Shown here: one piece after another, positions 1 through 10,656 of the stretch
How the letters are laid out: each line of letters starts with the position of its first letter
Numbering within the stretch: position 1 is the stretch's first letter
Assembly: GCF_030272615.1 (NCBI RefSeq)
Contig: NC_081411.1
Coordinates: 211,624,744 to 211,688,743, forward strand
From: Cryptomeria japonica
Lineage: Eukaryota > Streptophyta > Pinopsida > Cupressales > Cupressaceae
Length of the DNA: 64,000 nucleotides
Reading direction: 5' to 3'
Notes under the pieces: generated by a model
The model's database searches: none
What the model was told of the DNA's origin: nothing
The model's input: the letters and a program-made list of their open reading frames with translations, nothing else
Program-made: the position numbers and the translations under genes

Positions 1-2165
1 TCATGCTATGTTTAGCACCCATTTTGGAAGTTTACCCGATTCAATGCTAATAGGCTCAATCTAGGATAGATCTACAATATTAGTCTCACCCTATTGTGCC
101 TAGACCTTTATGCAGCCTAATTAGGCTTCACACTAATGCCCAACACTAGTGTCCTCCAAATTCAACTCTAGGTTCAAATATGTGATTGTTATCTTTAGGC
201 TCTTAAAGAATATAATCTTATGTTGACCTCTCTCAAGAAGATTTCCTATGAAAAGGTGCTAGTTGCACATTAAAGAAACTCCCTCCCTCATTTGCAACAC
301 CTCCTAATAATATCTCTCTAATTCTAAGAAATCAATATCAATCAAGCGAAGAAGTCTAAGAGCACTATCAAGCAATGAAAATCTTCTATCAAGTATCATT
401 CATTATTTATGATTCATCTTTATCATCATATTATACTAACCTTTTGTACAACTTAATGAAATAAAGTGAACACCACCTTACATGAGATTCAAGCAAGGTT
501 CCATGCCTAAGGTAATCATTTTAGTTTATGTTTTTCAATTTTCTTTACTCCTAAGGGAGAATGCGATAACTTTCATCATCATTTATTGCTATTGTGGGTG
601 TTGGAACACTAACATGTGGTTTGACTTAGGAAAACCTCTATACATCACAATAATTTCCTATTTTTCCATGTGTTCAAGATTATATTTGAATATTACAATT
701 GATATAGTAATAGACACAAACAAAGAAGACAACAACAAATAGTTTCAAACTTTGAATGATTGAAAATCTTAAAAATCAAGTGCCCAACACCTTTGTCCTA
801 CTAGTTTGACCCATTTTTTTAGGAGATAAGTGTGGAAAGCTTCTTGATTCCATTTATGGTCATCTCTTAGGCATCCACAACCTTCCAACATGAGTGACCA
901 ATGTTTTTATCTTGCACAATGAGCTTCAAATTTCAATGTCATAATCTTCTTTATATCTCTTTTCTAGATTTATAACTCTCTTGTTTATTTAAATGTTCTA
1001 TAATTTTGGCATATTGTCAATCTTTTTCAATTTAACCCCCCTAAACCTAGTTCTCTTACACACATACACAACCAATCCCAATCACATGCAATTAGCAAAA
1101 GTGTTATCCTAAGACAACATGTTTCTTCCTTACGGACAACAATCCAAGCCCACTCACACCTCTAATATTGTATGGGAGAAGGATTGACATAAGCTAATGC
1201 ACATGATAGTCTAAGATCATGTTTCCAACACAAAACAAATTGAAATAAAATAAAATAATAATAAAAATAAATTTTCCCTCTAATATTTTAATTTTCTATA
1301 CATTCTCATTCCTTTTGAATCTAAGAAAAAGTATGTCTATCAATAGAACTTAAAAATTTTATTCCCACAAGTTGGTAAATATATTACAATTTATACAAAT
1401 AAAATTCATCATTCATGATAATTCTCCCTCATAACATTTTTTTATCTTACATTTAGATACTTTACAATGTCTCAATTCTCATAAAGAATATTTTCCATCC
1501 AATAATATCAATTTCATATCCACCTAAATTAACATGATTTGATATTTTATCTTGAATAATGATGTGACCTTATTTAGTATATTCAATTTATTACTTTCTA
1601 ATTTATTCTTTTATATCAATTATCCCATCCAAGAGTAATTTATATCACTTTAGGTAATTCTATTACTCCTAAGGTGGGAACTTGAAACTTTAACAACTAT
1701 AGAAAACACTTTAATTTATTTTCAACCTATGTGGAGTCCATTTATACATAATTATTGATAAAGAAGTTTGCACTTTTTTACAACACAAAATAAAATATAT
1801 CAAGTATATCCTATCCTCTCTTGAAAAGGAAATCCTATATGCTATTCAGATTAATCAAATGAGATAACCAAAAAGGTTGTGAAAGTCAAATTTTGACTAT
1901 ACTTACAATAACTCAATGATAATGTGACTTTGCTGGCAATCATGAGGGGACTTATGCATCTAACAAATCGGTTAACATATGATATGGAAATTTGGGTGAT
2001 GCTTTCTTCTCAAACTAGTTAAAATAAAATCAAGGGATGGGGGTTCACAGAATCTAAACTATAAGGACAATGACAGTAATGGTTGATGGCACTGTAGATA
2101 GAAATATTCCTCATATAAACTAATTTCTACTTAACTAGAGATAGTTCACAATGCCAAAGAAATAG
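1..2165. other. A+T-rich stretch, no gene recognised
   Basis: Both strands carry only short open frames with no recognisable motif. The longest, at 482-742 on the plus strand, has 86 codons and biased, low-complexity composition. Local A+T-rich patches (for example 1236-1275 and 1340-1420) look like ordinary intergenic plant DNA. Degraded transposon sequence is likely but I cannot assign it. Confidence 0.6.
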
Positions 2166-2191
2166 TGTAGACACCTAAAATTGTCTAGTCT

Positions 2192-2420
2192 AATTAAATA
2201 AATATTTTATTTATTTAATTATTTTAGCCTAATTCTTCTATTAATTAAATAAATCTTTATTTATTTAATTAATTCATTTATCCTCTTCTAGCCTTATTTC
2301 TCATTTAAATAAATATATTTGTTTATTTAAATTATCCTTTTCCTAAATTAAATAAATATCTTATTTATTTAATTATCCCACTTCCTCTATTAATTAAATA
2401 AATCTTTATTTATTTAATTA
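2192..2420. repeat. Array of five A+T hairpins at LTR edge
   Basis: Five near-palindromes with arms like AATTAAATAAAT and ATTTATTTAATT lie at 2192-2220, 2242-2271, 2303-2332, 2346-2374 and 2391-2420. They are separated by unrelated C+T-rich spacers of roughly 14-31 bases. Each can fold as a hairpin with a short loop. Spacing and arm sequence are conserved although the spacers differ. Confidence 0.75.
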
Positions 2421-2584
2421 ATTAATTAGCCTTTTCCACCTATGACACATGTCATTCATCTCTTAATTCCTACACTACCTACCCTCTCATTATTTTCTTA
2501 TTTTCTCTACCTACACTCTAATCATAGCCGACCATTTATCTTTTACACCTCTCAATCTTATCCCTCCATTTCATATAGTGTCTT

Positions 2585-2593
2585 CTATATAAG
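2585..2593 (+). promoter_or_regulatory. TATA box of LTR
   Basis: CTATATAAG lies about 420 bases inside the LTR, where a pol II promoter is expected. The sequence after it is C+A-rich, as in LTR leaders. No expression evidence is available. Confidence 0.45.
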
Positions 2594-2960
2594 AAGATTC
2601 TTCCTTCATTATCAACCCTAATCAATCATTCTAACTCACTATGCATTCAGCCCCGACTACGCTTTCGAACTTGCATATGCAATCAAGCCTGCTTGCAACC
2701 ACATTTCCATCTTTGTTGAGCTCTTGTGCACATATAAAATCTTAGAGCAAATATATCAAGCAAGATCAATGGAGATAGGAAGAATGGAGATCCAAACCCT
2801 ATTGGACATCTGATGGTATAATCTTTGTGATTTCATTTGATTTGCATTGTCTTAGGTAATCTTCATATGTTATGGTGGATCTTTGTTGTTGTTAGGACTA
2901 GGGTTTTGTGGTTGAATTCATTTAGCCTTTCAATATTGTTGTTTCCACTTTCACCATAAA

Positions 2961-3527
2961 CAAATAGTACAATCTTTTAAGGAAAATGAATGATTTTCAG
3001 ATTGTAAACATTCATTAAAATACCCAATATTGGTGGAAATCAAATAAAAATATACAGTTCAACTAACAACAATAGAAGGCTTAGACTAACCATGTACAAG
3101 TTCACTTACAATAAAAAAATTTCCCACTGGTATGAACCAAAAATCCATCAAATATCATCACATTTCACCATCAAAATCATTGAACTTTAACTAATTTGAT
3201 GAAAGAAACCATGCAAGATAGGAGAAGACAATTGGTGAAACACCATATATTAATTCTTTATTCATTTGCTTCAATTGTTGGTACAATAATTCTTGTTCAA
3301 CAACTCCTACTCTACTCTAAATTCTAATCATTTACAATGAGAAAGGCACTAGCCTTTTATAGACATTACAGTTGGAATCAATGACTAGGATTAAATCCTT
3401 TCAAGGGCCCAAATTCACCTCCTAGAAGCTCTAAAAACTTTTATTTAATGATTTTAACCATTTCTAACCACTTTCTAACTACTTTCCAATTGTTCGTACT
3501 ACAAGATAAAAGTTACACATTTCCCAT
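2961..3527. other. No gene recognised
   Basis: Noncoding sequence with short tracts. It contains no long open frame, RNA signature or clear repeat boundary, and ends where the LTR of element B begins at TGTAGAGTCATAA. Confidence 0.5.
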
Positions 3528-4903
3528 TGTAGAGTCATAATATTGTATCCCTATACAATTTCATCCTCACCTAGCCCTTTCCTTGGAATTCTAACCTCCA
3601 ATACTCAATGCCTACTTTGATGCTTCTCATACCCTCTTGATATCTATATTTTCAACTCACGAGCCAGCCTCTATCCAATTTGAGTCCTAATTGACAATAC
3701 CAAGATACCCTGGGTGCCCTGGTCCTAGCTCAAGATGCAAGATAGGACCTCACAATAATCACTTTATGTGGACAATAAATTTGGCTCCGTGTTAGCCTTC
3801 TTTGAAAATTCAAACACTTTGTGTACGTTAGGTATAAAAGGAAGCCTACCCCCTTCATTTGGTAACTATAAAAATCATAAGCATGAGTTCTCAATTGCAC
3901 TCTAGCAAAATCAATTCAAGTCTATGTGAGTCAGCATTGAAGTATTCATCAAGCATTGAAGGAGAAGGTCAAGTAAAGTTGAAGAATTTTGGTTCAAGCA
4001 TCCATGATCGAACTTCTATGAAGACATTCTACATTGCATCCTAAACCTTTGCATGAGGATTCAAGTAAACTTTGTCAAGGTATCAAGTTTAAGCATCTTC
4101 AGATCAGATCTAGCCTTTCCCTCAATAGGAAAGCATTCTACTTCAATTCAATTCCATTTCAATTTCAAGGTTGATTCCTAAATCAAGGTTTGACCTAAGG
4201 CAAACCCCCATTGACCAAACCTATTTTCTTATTTTTGTGTACAGGGAATTATTTCAGGAGTTGTGAGTGAGAAATCTACCAAAGTAGATGACAATAATCA
4301 AACTTTGATTTTGAAGGTACAAAAATCAAAGGACCGAGAAAACCAACTCCCCTCAGTCCCAAAAATTTATGATGACCTTCTAACAATGGATTTTGTGTGT
4401 TATCGTGATTCGTATAATATCTAGTTTGTCTAACCTCAATATTCGAAGGACCAAGATGACCTACTCCTCTTAGTCTTGACAATTCTACCCAAGCTTTTCA
4501 TCATAAGTTTTGATCTATTTCCATCCTTAGATATAGGTTTACAGCTCTGCTCATGATATCTGAAACATTTGGTTACTATTATTTTATGTCAATTTCCCAT
4601 TTTTTGTCCTAGCTCTAGCATTGCAATTCTACCGCAATTCAAATTTACTTTTTAATTCAAACAAGGGGGGAATTAATCTAATCTATATTCAATCCTCCTA
4701 GGGTTGGATCATCAAATTCAATTCTCTTCCCTTAATATAAGGTGGTCCTAAGAAAAATAAGTGGCTTTATCCCTTAAGGTGTTGAAGCCCTAATTTGAAT
4801 ATCTTACATTTTGGTGATCTTGTAACTCATGCTTATTTCTAATATTTTATGCTCAAGTTTGATTTCTAGACCTTTAATTCAATTTAACTTTTATTCGTGC
4901 TCG
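3528..4903 (+). mobile_element. 5' LTR and leader of element B
   Basis: The copy starts TGTAGAGTCATAATATTG. Its first 700 bases align by eye with 24805-24944 plus 32916-33525. Landmarks in order are a duplicated CCCTGG motif near 3700, the TATA box at 3833, and the hairpin-forming GGTTTGACCTAAGGCAAACC at 4187. Beyond about 4230 no second copy is left for comparison, so the LTR end and primer-binding site are not defined and 4903 is only the edge of the next insertion. Confidence 0.6.
3833..3840 (+). promoter_or_regulatory. TATA box, LTR of element B
   Basis: TATAAAAG occurs here and again at 33120-33128 in the 3' LTR, within otherwise diverged sequence. This conservation supports a promoter role. 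Confidence 0.55.
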
Positions 4904-4997
4904 TAAGTGCACCAAGATGGTGAACAGAAAAGTGGCCACATGCAAAAAAAAAAAAAAAATCATACCTCATGCCTGTTCTATGAAATTCAAAAACATA

Positions 4998-5022
4998 CTA
5001 GGCTTGGTAAAACCAAGCCTAG
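4998..5022. repeat. Perfect 10-bp inverted repeat
   Basis: CTAGGCTTGG and CCAAGCCTAG flank the five-base loop TAAAA. It lies just inside the left terminal repeat of the TIR unit and could form a subterminal hairpin. Confidence 0.7.
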
Positions 5023-5150
5023 CCAAAAAAAAGTTCCTCAAAATGCATACAGGTTATGCAAAACTAGAAGTTCACAATTTCTCATAACCCGTAAAACTAT
5101 AAGTTTTGGCCTTAGTTCTCCATAACCTATACGAGTGATGTAGAACTAGG

Positions 5151-5716
5151 AACCAAAGAGGAAGTGGAGAGAGAGGGGGGGATGTAGGGAGAGGGGGGGA
5201 GAGGGAGAGAGAGGGAGATTGAGAAAAGGAGAAAGAGAGATAGAGAGAGAGAGAGATTAGGGGGTAGGAAGAGAGGGATAGAATAGGATAAGGAGAGGGG
5301 GAGGGAGAGAGAGTTAGAGATAGAGAGAGAAGGGGATAGGAAGAGAGGGAGAGAGATAGGGAAAGAAAGAGAAGGGAGAGAGGGTGAGAATAGGATTAAG
5401 AGACAAAGAGGGAGGGAGAGGGAGAGGGGGGGGGGAATGGAGGGAGAGGGAGAGAGAGGGAGACTAGGAAAAGGAGAGGGGGAGAGGGAGAGAGATGGAT
5501 ATTGGGAAAAGGAGAGAGATAGAGACAGAGACAAGGACAAAGACACAAAGAGAGAGACAGACAGACAAACAGACAGAAGGGGATAGGAATAGAGGGAGAG
5601 AATAGGATAAGGAGAGGGGGTGAGAGAGAGAGAGAGTAGGGAGAGGGGTAGGGAGAGAGATTTAGAGAGAGAGAGAGTAGGGGGTAGGAAGAGGGATAGA
5701 ATAGGATAAGGAGAGG

Positions 5717-5749
<33 letters not shown>

Positions 5750-6216
5750 AGAAGGGGATAGGAAGAGAGGGAGAGAGATAGGGTAAGAAAGAGAAGGGAG
5801 AGAGGGTGAGAATAGGATTAAGAGAGAGAGAGAGAGAGAGAGAGATAAGGAGAGGGGGTGAGAGAGAGAGAGAGAGAAATTAGGGGGCAGGAAGAGAGAG
5901 ATAGAATAGGATAAGGAGAGGGGGAGGGAGAGAGAGTTAGAGATATAGAGAAAAGGGGATAGGAAGAGAGGGAGAGAGATAGGGAAAGAAAGAGAATGGA
6001 GGGAGAGGGAGAGAGAGGGAGAGAGAGGGGGGGGGAGATAATAGGATAAGGAGAGGTGGTGAGAGAGAGAGTAGGGGAGAGGGGGTAAGAGAGATAATAG
6101 GGGATAGGAAGAGAGGGAGAGAATAGGATAAGGAGACGGGGGGAGAGAGAGAGGATATTGGGAGATAGGGAGAGGGAGAGGGAGAGGGAGAGGGAGAAGA
6201 TGGGGAGAATAGGATA

Positions 6217-6257
<41 letters not shown>

Positions 6258-6489
6258 GGAAAAGGAGAGGGGGAGAGGGAGAGAAAGGGAGATTGGGAAA
6301 AGGAAAGAGAGAGAGAGAGAGTAGGGTCAAGATATGGGGAGGGGGAGAGAGAGAATAGTATAAGATAACGAGAGGGGGGGAGAGGGGGGAGAGAGAAAAA
6401 GAGAGAAGGGGGAGAGGGTGAGAATAGGATAGGATAACGCGAGAGAGAGAGAGGATAACGAGAGAGAGAGAGAGAGAGAATAGGAGAGG

Positions 6490-6539
<50 letters not shown>

Positions 6540-6780
6540 GATAACGAGAGAGAGAGAGAGAATGGGATAGGGAGAGACAGTAGGAGGAGAGGGTGAGAGA
6601 CATGAGGTAGATAGAGAACAAGAAGGAGAAGAGGGTGAGAGACTGGACAGAGAGAGAAGTGTGAGGGGGAGAGAGATGAGATAGAACTCAAGGAGGATAA
6701 TTAGGGCTAGAATAGACAGAGACGGTGATGGGGGAAGGAAGATGAGAGAGAGAGAGGCAGAGAGTAAAAGAAGAGAGGCA
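5151..6780. repeat. 1.6-kb purine-strand tract, GA-rich
   Basis: The plus strand is almost entirely A and G for about 1.6 kb, mixing (GA)n runs with GGGA and GGATAGGAA-like words that recur as larger units, such as GGGGATAGGAAGAGAGGGAG. Pyrimidine interruptions are rare and short, mostly single T or C and one TA run near 6490-6503. Long minus-strand open frames here encode only Ser, Leu and Pro and are a by-product of the composition. Such tracts can adopt triplex (H-DNA) structures, which is general knowledge and was not tested here. Confidence 0.9.
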
Positions 6781-6784
6781 TGCA

Positions 6785-6900
6785 TGTATACAAACATATA
6801 TACATATATCTATATAAATATATGTATATATAATTATAGATATACATATATACATACATAAACACATATTATATATGTATGTCTATATAAATGTGTAGTA
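6785..6900. repeat. A+T-rich TATA/CATA microsatellite block
   Basis: Degenerate runs of TATATA, ATACATA and TATGTATA lie at the right side of the purine tract. They have no coding potential. Confidence 0.7.
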
Positions 6901-7539
6901 AATGCTAAGTTTACAAGCATACTTTTTATGTCTTCGTAACCCATACGGGTTTTGTGAAACTCGAAATGATGGTTTTAGTTCTTCATAACCCAACTATGAA
7001 TGGTACTTTTTGTTTTTCAAAATCCGAGCAGGTTCGAGCGGGTTATCTTGCACATCAGAACCCCTGCGGGTTTCGGCTTGGTAAGAGGGTTGGAAAATGA
7101 CCCTAAGGCTTGCAAGCTCATTTTCCCTCCATTTTTGTCCCTTTACACGTTTTTTCATCTTCCAACTTGATTTCTCGACTTCCTCGTCATCAGGTTTACA
7201 AATGATCAAGTGGGTATCTCTAAAATTACCATCATAATCTCACACATCTTCTCAGCTTTCTGACCATATAATTTTTTCTATTTTTGGACAACATTAGCAT
7301 AGTAAACTTTAATTTTCTTTACCAATGCCTTCACAGTCCTCACAGACATATGTCTACCATTTTTTTAATAATTTTTGATATAATTGACCAAATTCAAAAT
7401 AAATTACATATTATTTTTCTACACTAGATTATATACACTTTTAAAAAAATAAGTTTGTATTTTCGATTATTTTGATGCAAGTTATGCCCAACACACAAAC
7501 AAGTACCAAATTTTCAGGATGTAGTCACTTCAAAAAATC

Positions 7540-7540
<1 letters not shown>

Positions 7541-7577
<37 letters not shown>
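7541..7577. repeat. (AT)n microsatellite
   Basis: A near-perfect TA dinucleotide run of about 35 bases lies inside the TIR unit. Confidence 0.9.
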
Positions 7578-7579
<2 letters not shown>

Positions 7580-8281
7580 TACAGAAAATTACAAAAAAAT
7601 ACACAACTTCTAGATCTCACTCTTACCTATCATCCTACTAAAGGTTTTTGCATAATACTAAATCTAACTATATATTGTGTACAGCGCACGAAAAATAGCT
7701 ATATTATGTTTTTTCTAAAAAAATCAGGAACAATTTTCCGTGCATGAGAGGTTTGACCCTCTTAATCTTATCCAATTTTAAAAAACTTTAGTAGTTTAAA
7801 AACTATATTTAGAGTACTAAAATTCTTATTCTTTGCTCAACTCCTAGTTTTGAGTGCATGACCTTCAAATATCTCATTGAAGTTAAGGTTTACCTGTTTT
7901 CAAAAAAAAAATTTTAAAAATTAAAAAAATTTAAAAAATATAAAAAATGGTGGCCACTTATACCCCCCTTTTTGTTCACAATCTTGGTGCACTTAACCTT
8001 TTGTTAAAATTGATTTATGGGTTACATTTGATTCTCAAATTATATATTTAGATCTAATTTTTATTACATATCATTTCCATATTTAGAAGCATCTTGTGTT
8101 CAAATTCATAATTCACATTGATTAATCAATCATTTTACAAAGAGGTTGCATTGTTTAACCATACATATAGCTTGCATTTCCTTCTTTTTGAATGAGTTTT
8201 ATTACCCATATTCCTACATCCAATATTTCAGTGAGAAGAAGTTACAAACTTAGGGCTTCCTAAAGTTTAAATACCAAGGAT

Positions 8282-8356
8282 ATGGAGCCCAAGGTGACTA
8301 AGATATTCCATGTGAGTATTGGTACTTCCTCTAATCCAACACACAACATGCCTAAT
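8282..8356 (+). pseudogene. gag of element B, N-terminal fragment
   Basis: An ATG at 8282 opens a frame of 25 codons up to the insertion point of element A. The first residues are MEPKVTKIF. The sequence resumes at 20631 on the far side of the insertion, where it continues towards the gag domain. The start is chosen because it follows a long noncoding leader and has no upstream in-frame ATG nearby. The fragment is too short for a family call by itself, so the gag assignment rests on the downstream half. Confidence 0.5.
8352..8356. repeat. Target duplication of element A, left copy
   Basis: CTAAT directly precedes the LTR start TGTAACGTC. The same five bases directly follow the 3' LTR end at 20626-20630. 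Confidence 0.9.
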
Positions 8357-9340
8357 TGTAACGTCATAAATTGTACGCACTTGCTAAAGCAGTACAATTT
8401 AACACCTAGTTTAGCACCCGCCTTGGCACAGTTGCACTTTGCATTGCATTTCCCCTTTAGCACTTAATTAATCAAATTAATTAGGTCTAAGGTCCTATTT
8501 CATCATTCTCTACATCATAAAGTTGGGCCCTTTCACTAAAGTGCGCCCTTCGCATTTTATTCCTCCAATACATCACTCAATCAAAAACCCTAATTAAGTC
8601 CTATTTCGAACTTGGGGGCTTGGTTTCGGGGTCAAAACATCTCGAAATCACCTGTAACTTTGGGATTCTCTCTAAAATCATCATATCCGACGGCCCTGAA
8701 AATTTGGTGAAAAGTTGTCAGGACCGTGGCGCCCAGAGTGCACACGGTCCTAGACATTTTTCTCGAAATTTTAGGAGCGCGATCCAATCATAAAATAAAG
8801 CTTAACCCCAAGAAATTGGTGGGATATTCAATCTCTAGGTCGGCCAAAATACGAATTTATGATCTAGGGTTTCATACATAAGAGCTCTCTTTCTTCATTT
8901 GAAGGGATCCGAATTTTGTTTTCAGGAACTTCATATGCAGCGAAAGAGCAGATCTTTGAAGACTTCAACATCTTACAACATCCTTCTATCAAGCATCTAT
9001 CAAATTCATTCATCCACTTAGGGCTTGGAAGACATTGAAGAACAATAGGAGATTACCGACTGAAGATTGGCTTGTACTCCTCCCTTGAGGGTTGGGTATG
9101 ATTTCATGTTGTTTTCATGTCTTTACATAAGCTTCAATACATCATTTATTCATGCTTTAGATCACTTTGCATCTTGATTTAGAGCATTTACGTTATCATT
9201 TACAAGCAATTAGGGTTTACTTTCTAGGTTGCTCTAGTTTGCTTTCTTGCATTTTAGGACCTTGCACACACACTAGGTCGGCACACACAATACATTTTAC
9301 AAAACAACTTGGCTATTCGTGGAGGTGGAAATCACCGAAG

Positions 9341-9365
9341 CGGGGGTTTGACTAAGGCAAAACCC
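9341..9365. promoter_or_regulatory. Conserved LTR hairpin motif
   Basis: GGGTTTGACTAAGGCAAAACCC can pair GGGTTTG with CAAACCC, allowing one bulge. Equivalent motifs occur in the LTRs of element B (4187 and 33463) and in the solo LTR at 50918. Its role is unknown. It lies well inside each LTR, downstream of the promoter. Confidence 0.5.
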
Positions 9366-9494
9366 TTTATAGCTGCCCATACCCCCCTTTTCAGATATCA
9401 TTGCAGGTTTCGAGATTTAGACGATGCCGCGGGATACAGATCCGGAGAGAGAAGGTCGAGACAGCACTCTGTATCAAATTGCAGAGCAGAAGAC

Positions 9495-9590
9495 TGGGAC
9501 AGGGGCGCTGGGCACCCTGGTCCTACCAGGACAGGGGCGCTGGGTGCCCTGGTCCCTGGGACAGAGGCGCTGGGCGCCCTGGTCCTTCGG
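9495..9590. repeat. G+C-rich minisatellite in LTR, three units
   Basis: There are three units of about 31-33 bases with the core GGCGCTGGGCGCCCTGGTCC. The 3' LTR has two units at 20145-20209. The core contains the palindrome GGGCGCCC. This is the only strongly G+C-rich part of the LTR. Confidence 0.85.
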
Positions 9591-10002
9591 ATAGACAGCT
9601 TTCAGACAGCTTTCCGATAGTGTTCCAGAGTGCAGAACAGCAGTTTCCGGTGCAGTTTTCAGGACAGTGGCGCCCGCGCCCCCGTCCCGAACATTTTCAG
9701 TCTGATTTTGACTCCGAGTACACATCTGCATTCTTATTTCATCCTTGTATTTACAGCTGTTCATTGTTTAATCTCAATTCTGCAATCTTGTTATTAGTTC
9801 ATACTTGCATTTTGGGATTAGGGTTTGAACTTGCATTACTTGATCTTACAATTTCAACAAGAGAATAGAAATCCTAATAGATATCCCATGGCTCTCTCTT
9901 TCACAAAAAGAAGTAGCCAATTGTGCGATATCTCTAGGCTCTTTCGTATTCCGTAATGTGTGTCAAAAGGTAGGATTAGGGCATGATTAACCTAGTCTCG
10001 CT

Positions 10003-10656
10003 TTGTTGGATGATGCTCTTGATGACTTCTTGGCTTTATCGAAATCTGTAGACAAAAGCAAAACCTCTAAATTGGTTAACATGATAAACTTGAATGAGCA
10101 TAAAAAGCCTCTCTTTGAAGTTCAAGGAGCTTATGCTTCTCCCACCTTTCAAGTTTCTAAGTCACCTCTCCTTACTGTTCAAGGAGGGTATGATCATGAT
10201 TCCTTTCGTACTCCGAATAAACCAATCATCACGGTGCAAGGAAGAAAACCTATAAGTCCTTATAATTATGCCAAGCAAATAACTAGAGAGAGTTATCATG
10301 TGGTTGCCCATACTTATCATACCAGAAATAATAGGCAACCTAGTGCTCCTCCTGTTATTCCAGTTTCCCTTCCTAATCCTCAACCGGTGCTTCCACAAGC
10401 TCCCCGTATTTCACAAGTTCTTGGAAAGGAATATGATCTCATAGAACAACTTAAAGCTACCCCTGCTAAGATATCCCTTTGGGATTTGACTCAAACTTCT
10501 TCCGCTCATCATGGAATGTTACAAGATGCCTTGAAAGATTTGAATGTTCCTCCACCGAATACATCTAGTAATATAGCATCTTTGGTTAACTCTGTGATGA
10601 ATCCTAAAGCTCAAATTGTGCTACTAGTGAAATCCAACATCAATATGATCCCTTGA
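10003..10656 (+). pseudogene. gag C-terminal part of element A
   Basis: About 217 codons remain of gag, which normally packages the RNA into cytoplasmic particles. The frame begins directly at the deletion joint, so the conserved Retrotrans_gag domain is missing. What is left includes three repeats of a VQG motif (near residues 38, 60 and 80), a Pro-rich linker, and a segment around YDLIEQLKATPAKISLWDLT that resembles the region before protease in Tat elements. The frame stops at 10654-10656. The pol frame overlaps and extends upstream past 10620, so the two were probably one reading frame separated by a small indel. There is no start codon of its own. Confidence 0.75.

Larger units (their letters stand above)
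2166..2960 (+). mobile_element. LTR fragment or solo LTR, family with TGTAGACACC start
   Basis: The left edge reads TGTAGACACCTAAAATTGTC, a typical TG-initiated LTR start. It is followed by an array of A+T hairpins and then, about 420 bases in, a good TATA box in CTATATAAG. A second, degraded copy of the same start lies on the minus strand near 35280-35545, which shows that it is a dispersed family. No primer-binding site, internal domain or matching partner LTR is visible nearby. The right boundary is a guess, since I could not find a CA end with a target duplication. Confidence 0.5.
4904..7995. mobile_element. Terminal-inverted-repeat unit, no transposase seen
   Basis: The left end has AGTGCACCAAGATGGTGAAC and the right end, read on the minus strand, has AGTGCACCAAGATTGTGAAC. 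GTGGCCAC follows on both sides at slightly different distances. Both termini are bordered by TA, which would fit a TA target duplication, although this may be chance. The interior holds a purine-strand tract, an A+T microsatellite block and two diverged direct copies of a segment containing CATAACCC near 5080 and 6945. No transposase motif was found, so this is a non-autonomous or foldback-like DNA element of unknown superfamily, inserted in the leader of element B. Confidence 0.55.
8357..10003 (+). mobile_element. 5' LTR of element A, 3' edge deleted
   Basis: It aligns with 19007-20625 over nearly its whole length. It lacks the final dozen bases present in the 3' LTR (after CTCGCTTT) and runs straight into gag sequence. 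It carries three units of a G+C-rich minisatellite where the 3' LTR has two. Differences from the 3' LTR are mostly C/T and G/A, as expected for methylated DNA. Confidence 0.9.

Noticed and set aside
2192-2420. CRISPR-like regular array
   Set aside because: The repeated parts are A+T palindromes in a plant LTR with unequal spacers, and no cas genes are present.
5127-6797. Several long minus-strand open frames rich in Ser, Leu and Pro
   Set aside because: They are the complement of the purine tract. Several overlapping frames are open at once and all encode the same low-complexity residues.
9309-9868. Open frames in the LTRs of element A, also at 19959-20477
   Set aside because: They are present in both LTRs but differ in length because of the minisatellite, have no domain, and lie in the promoter/leader region.
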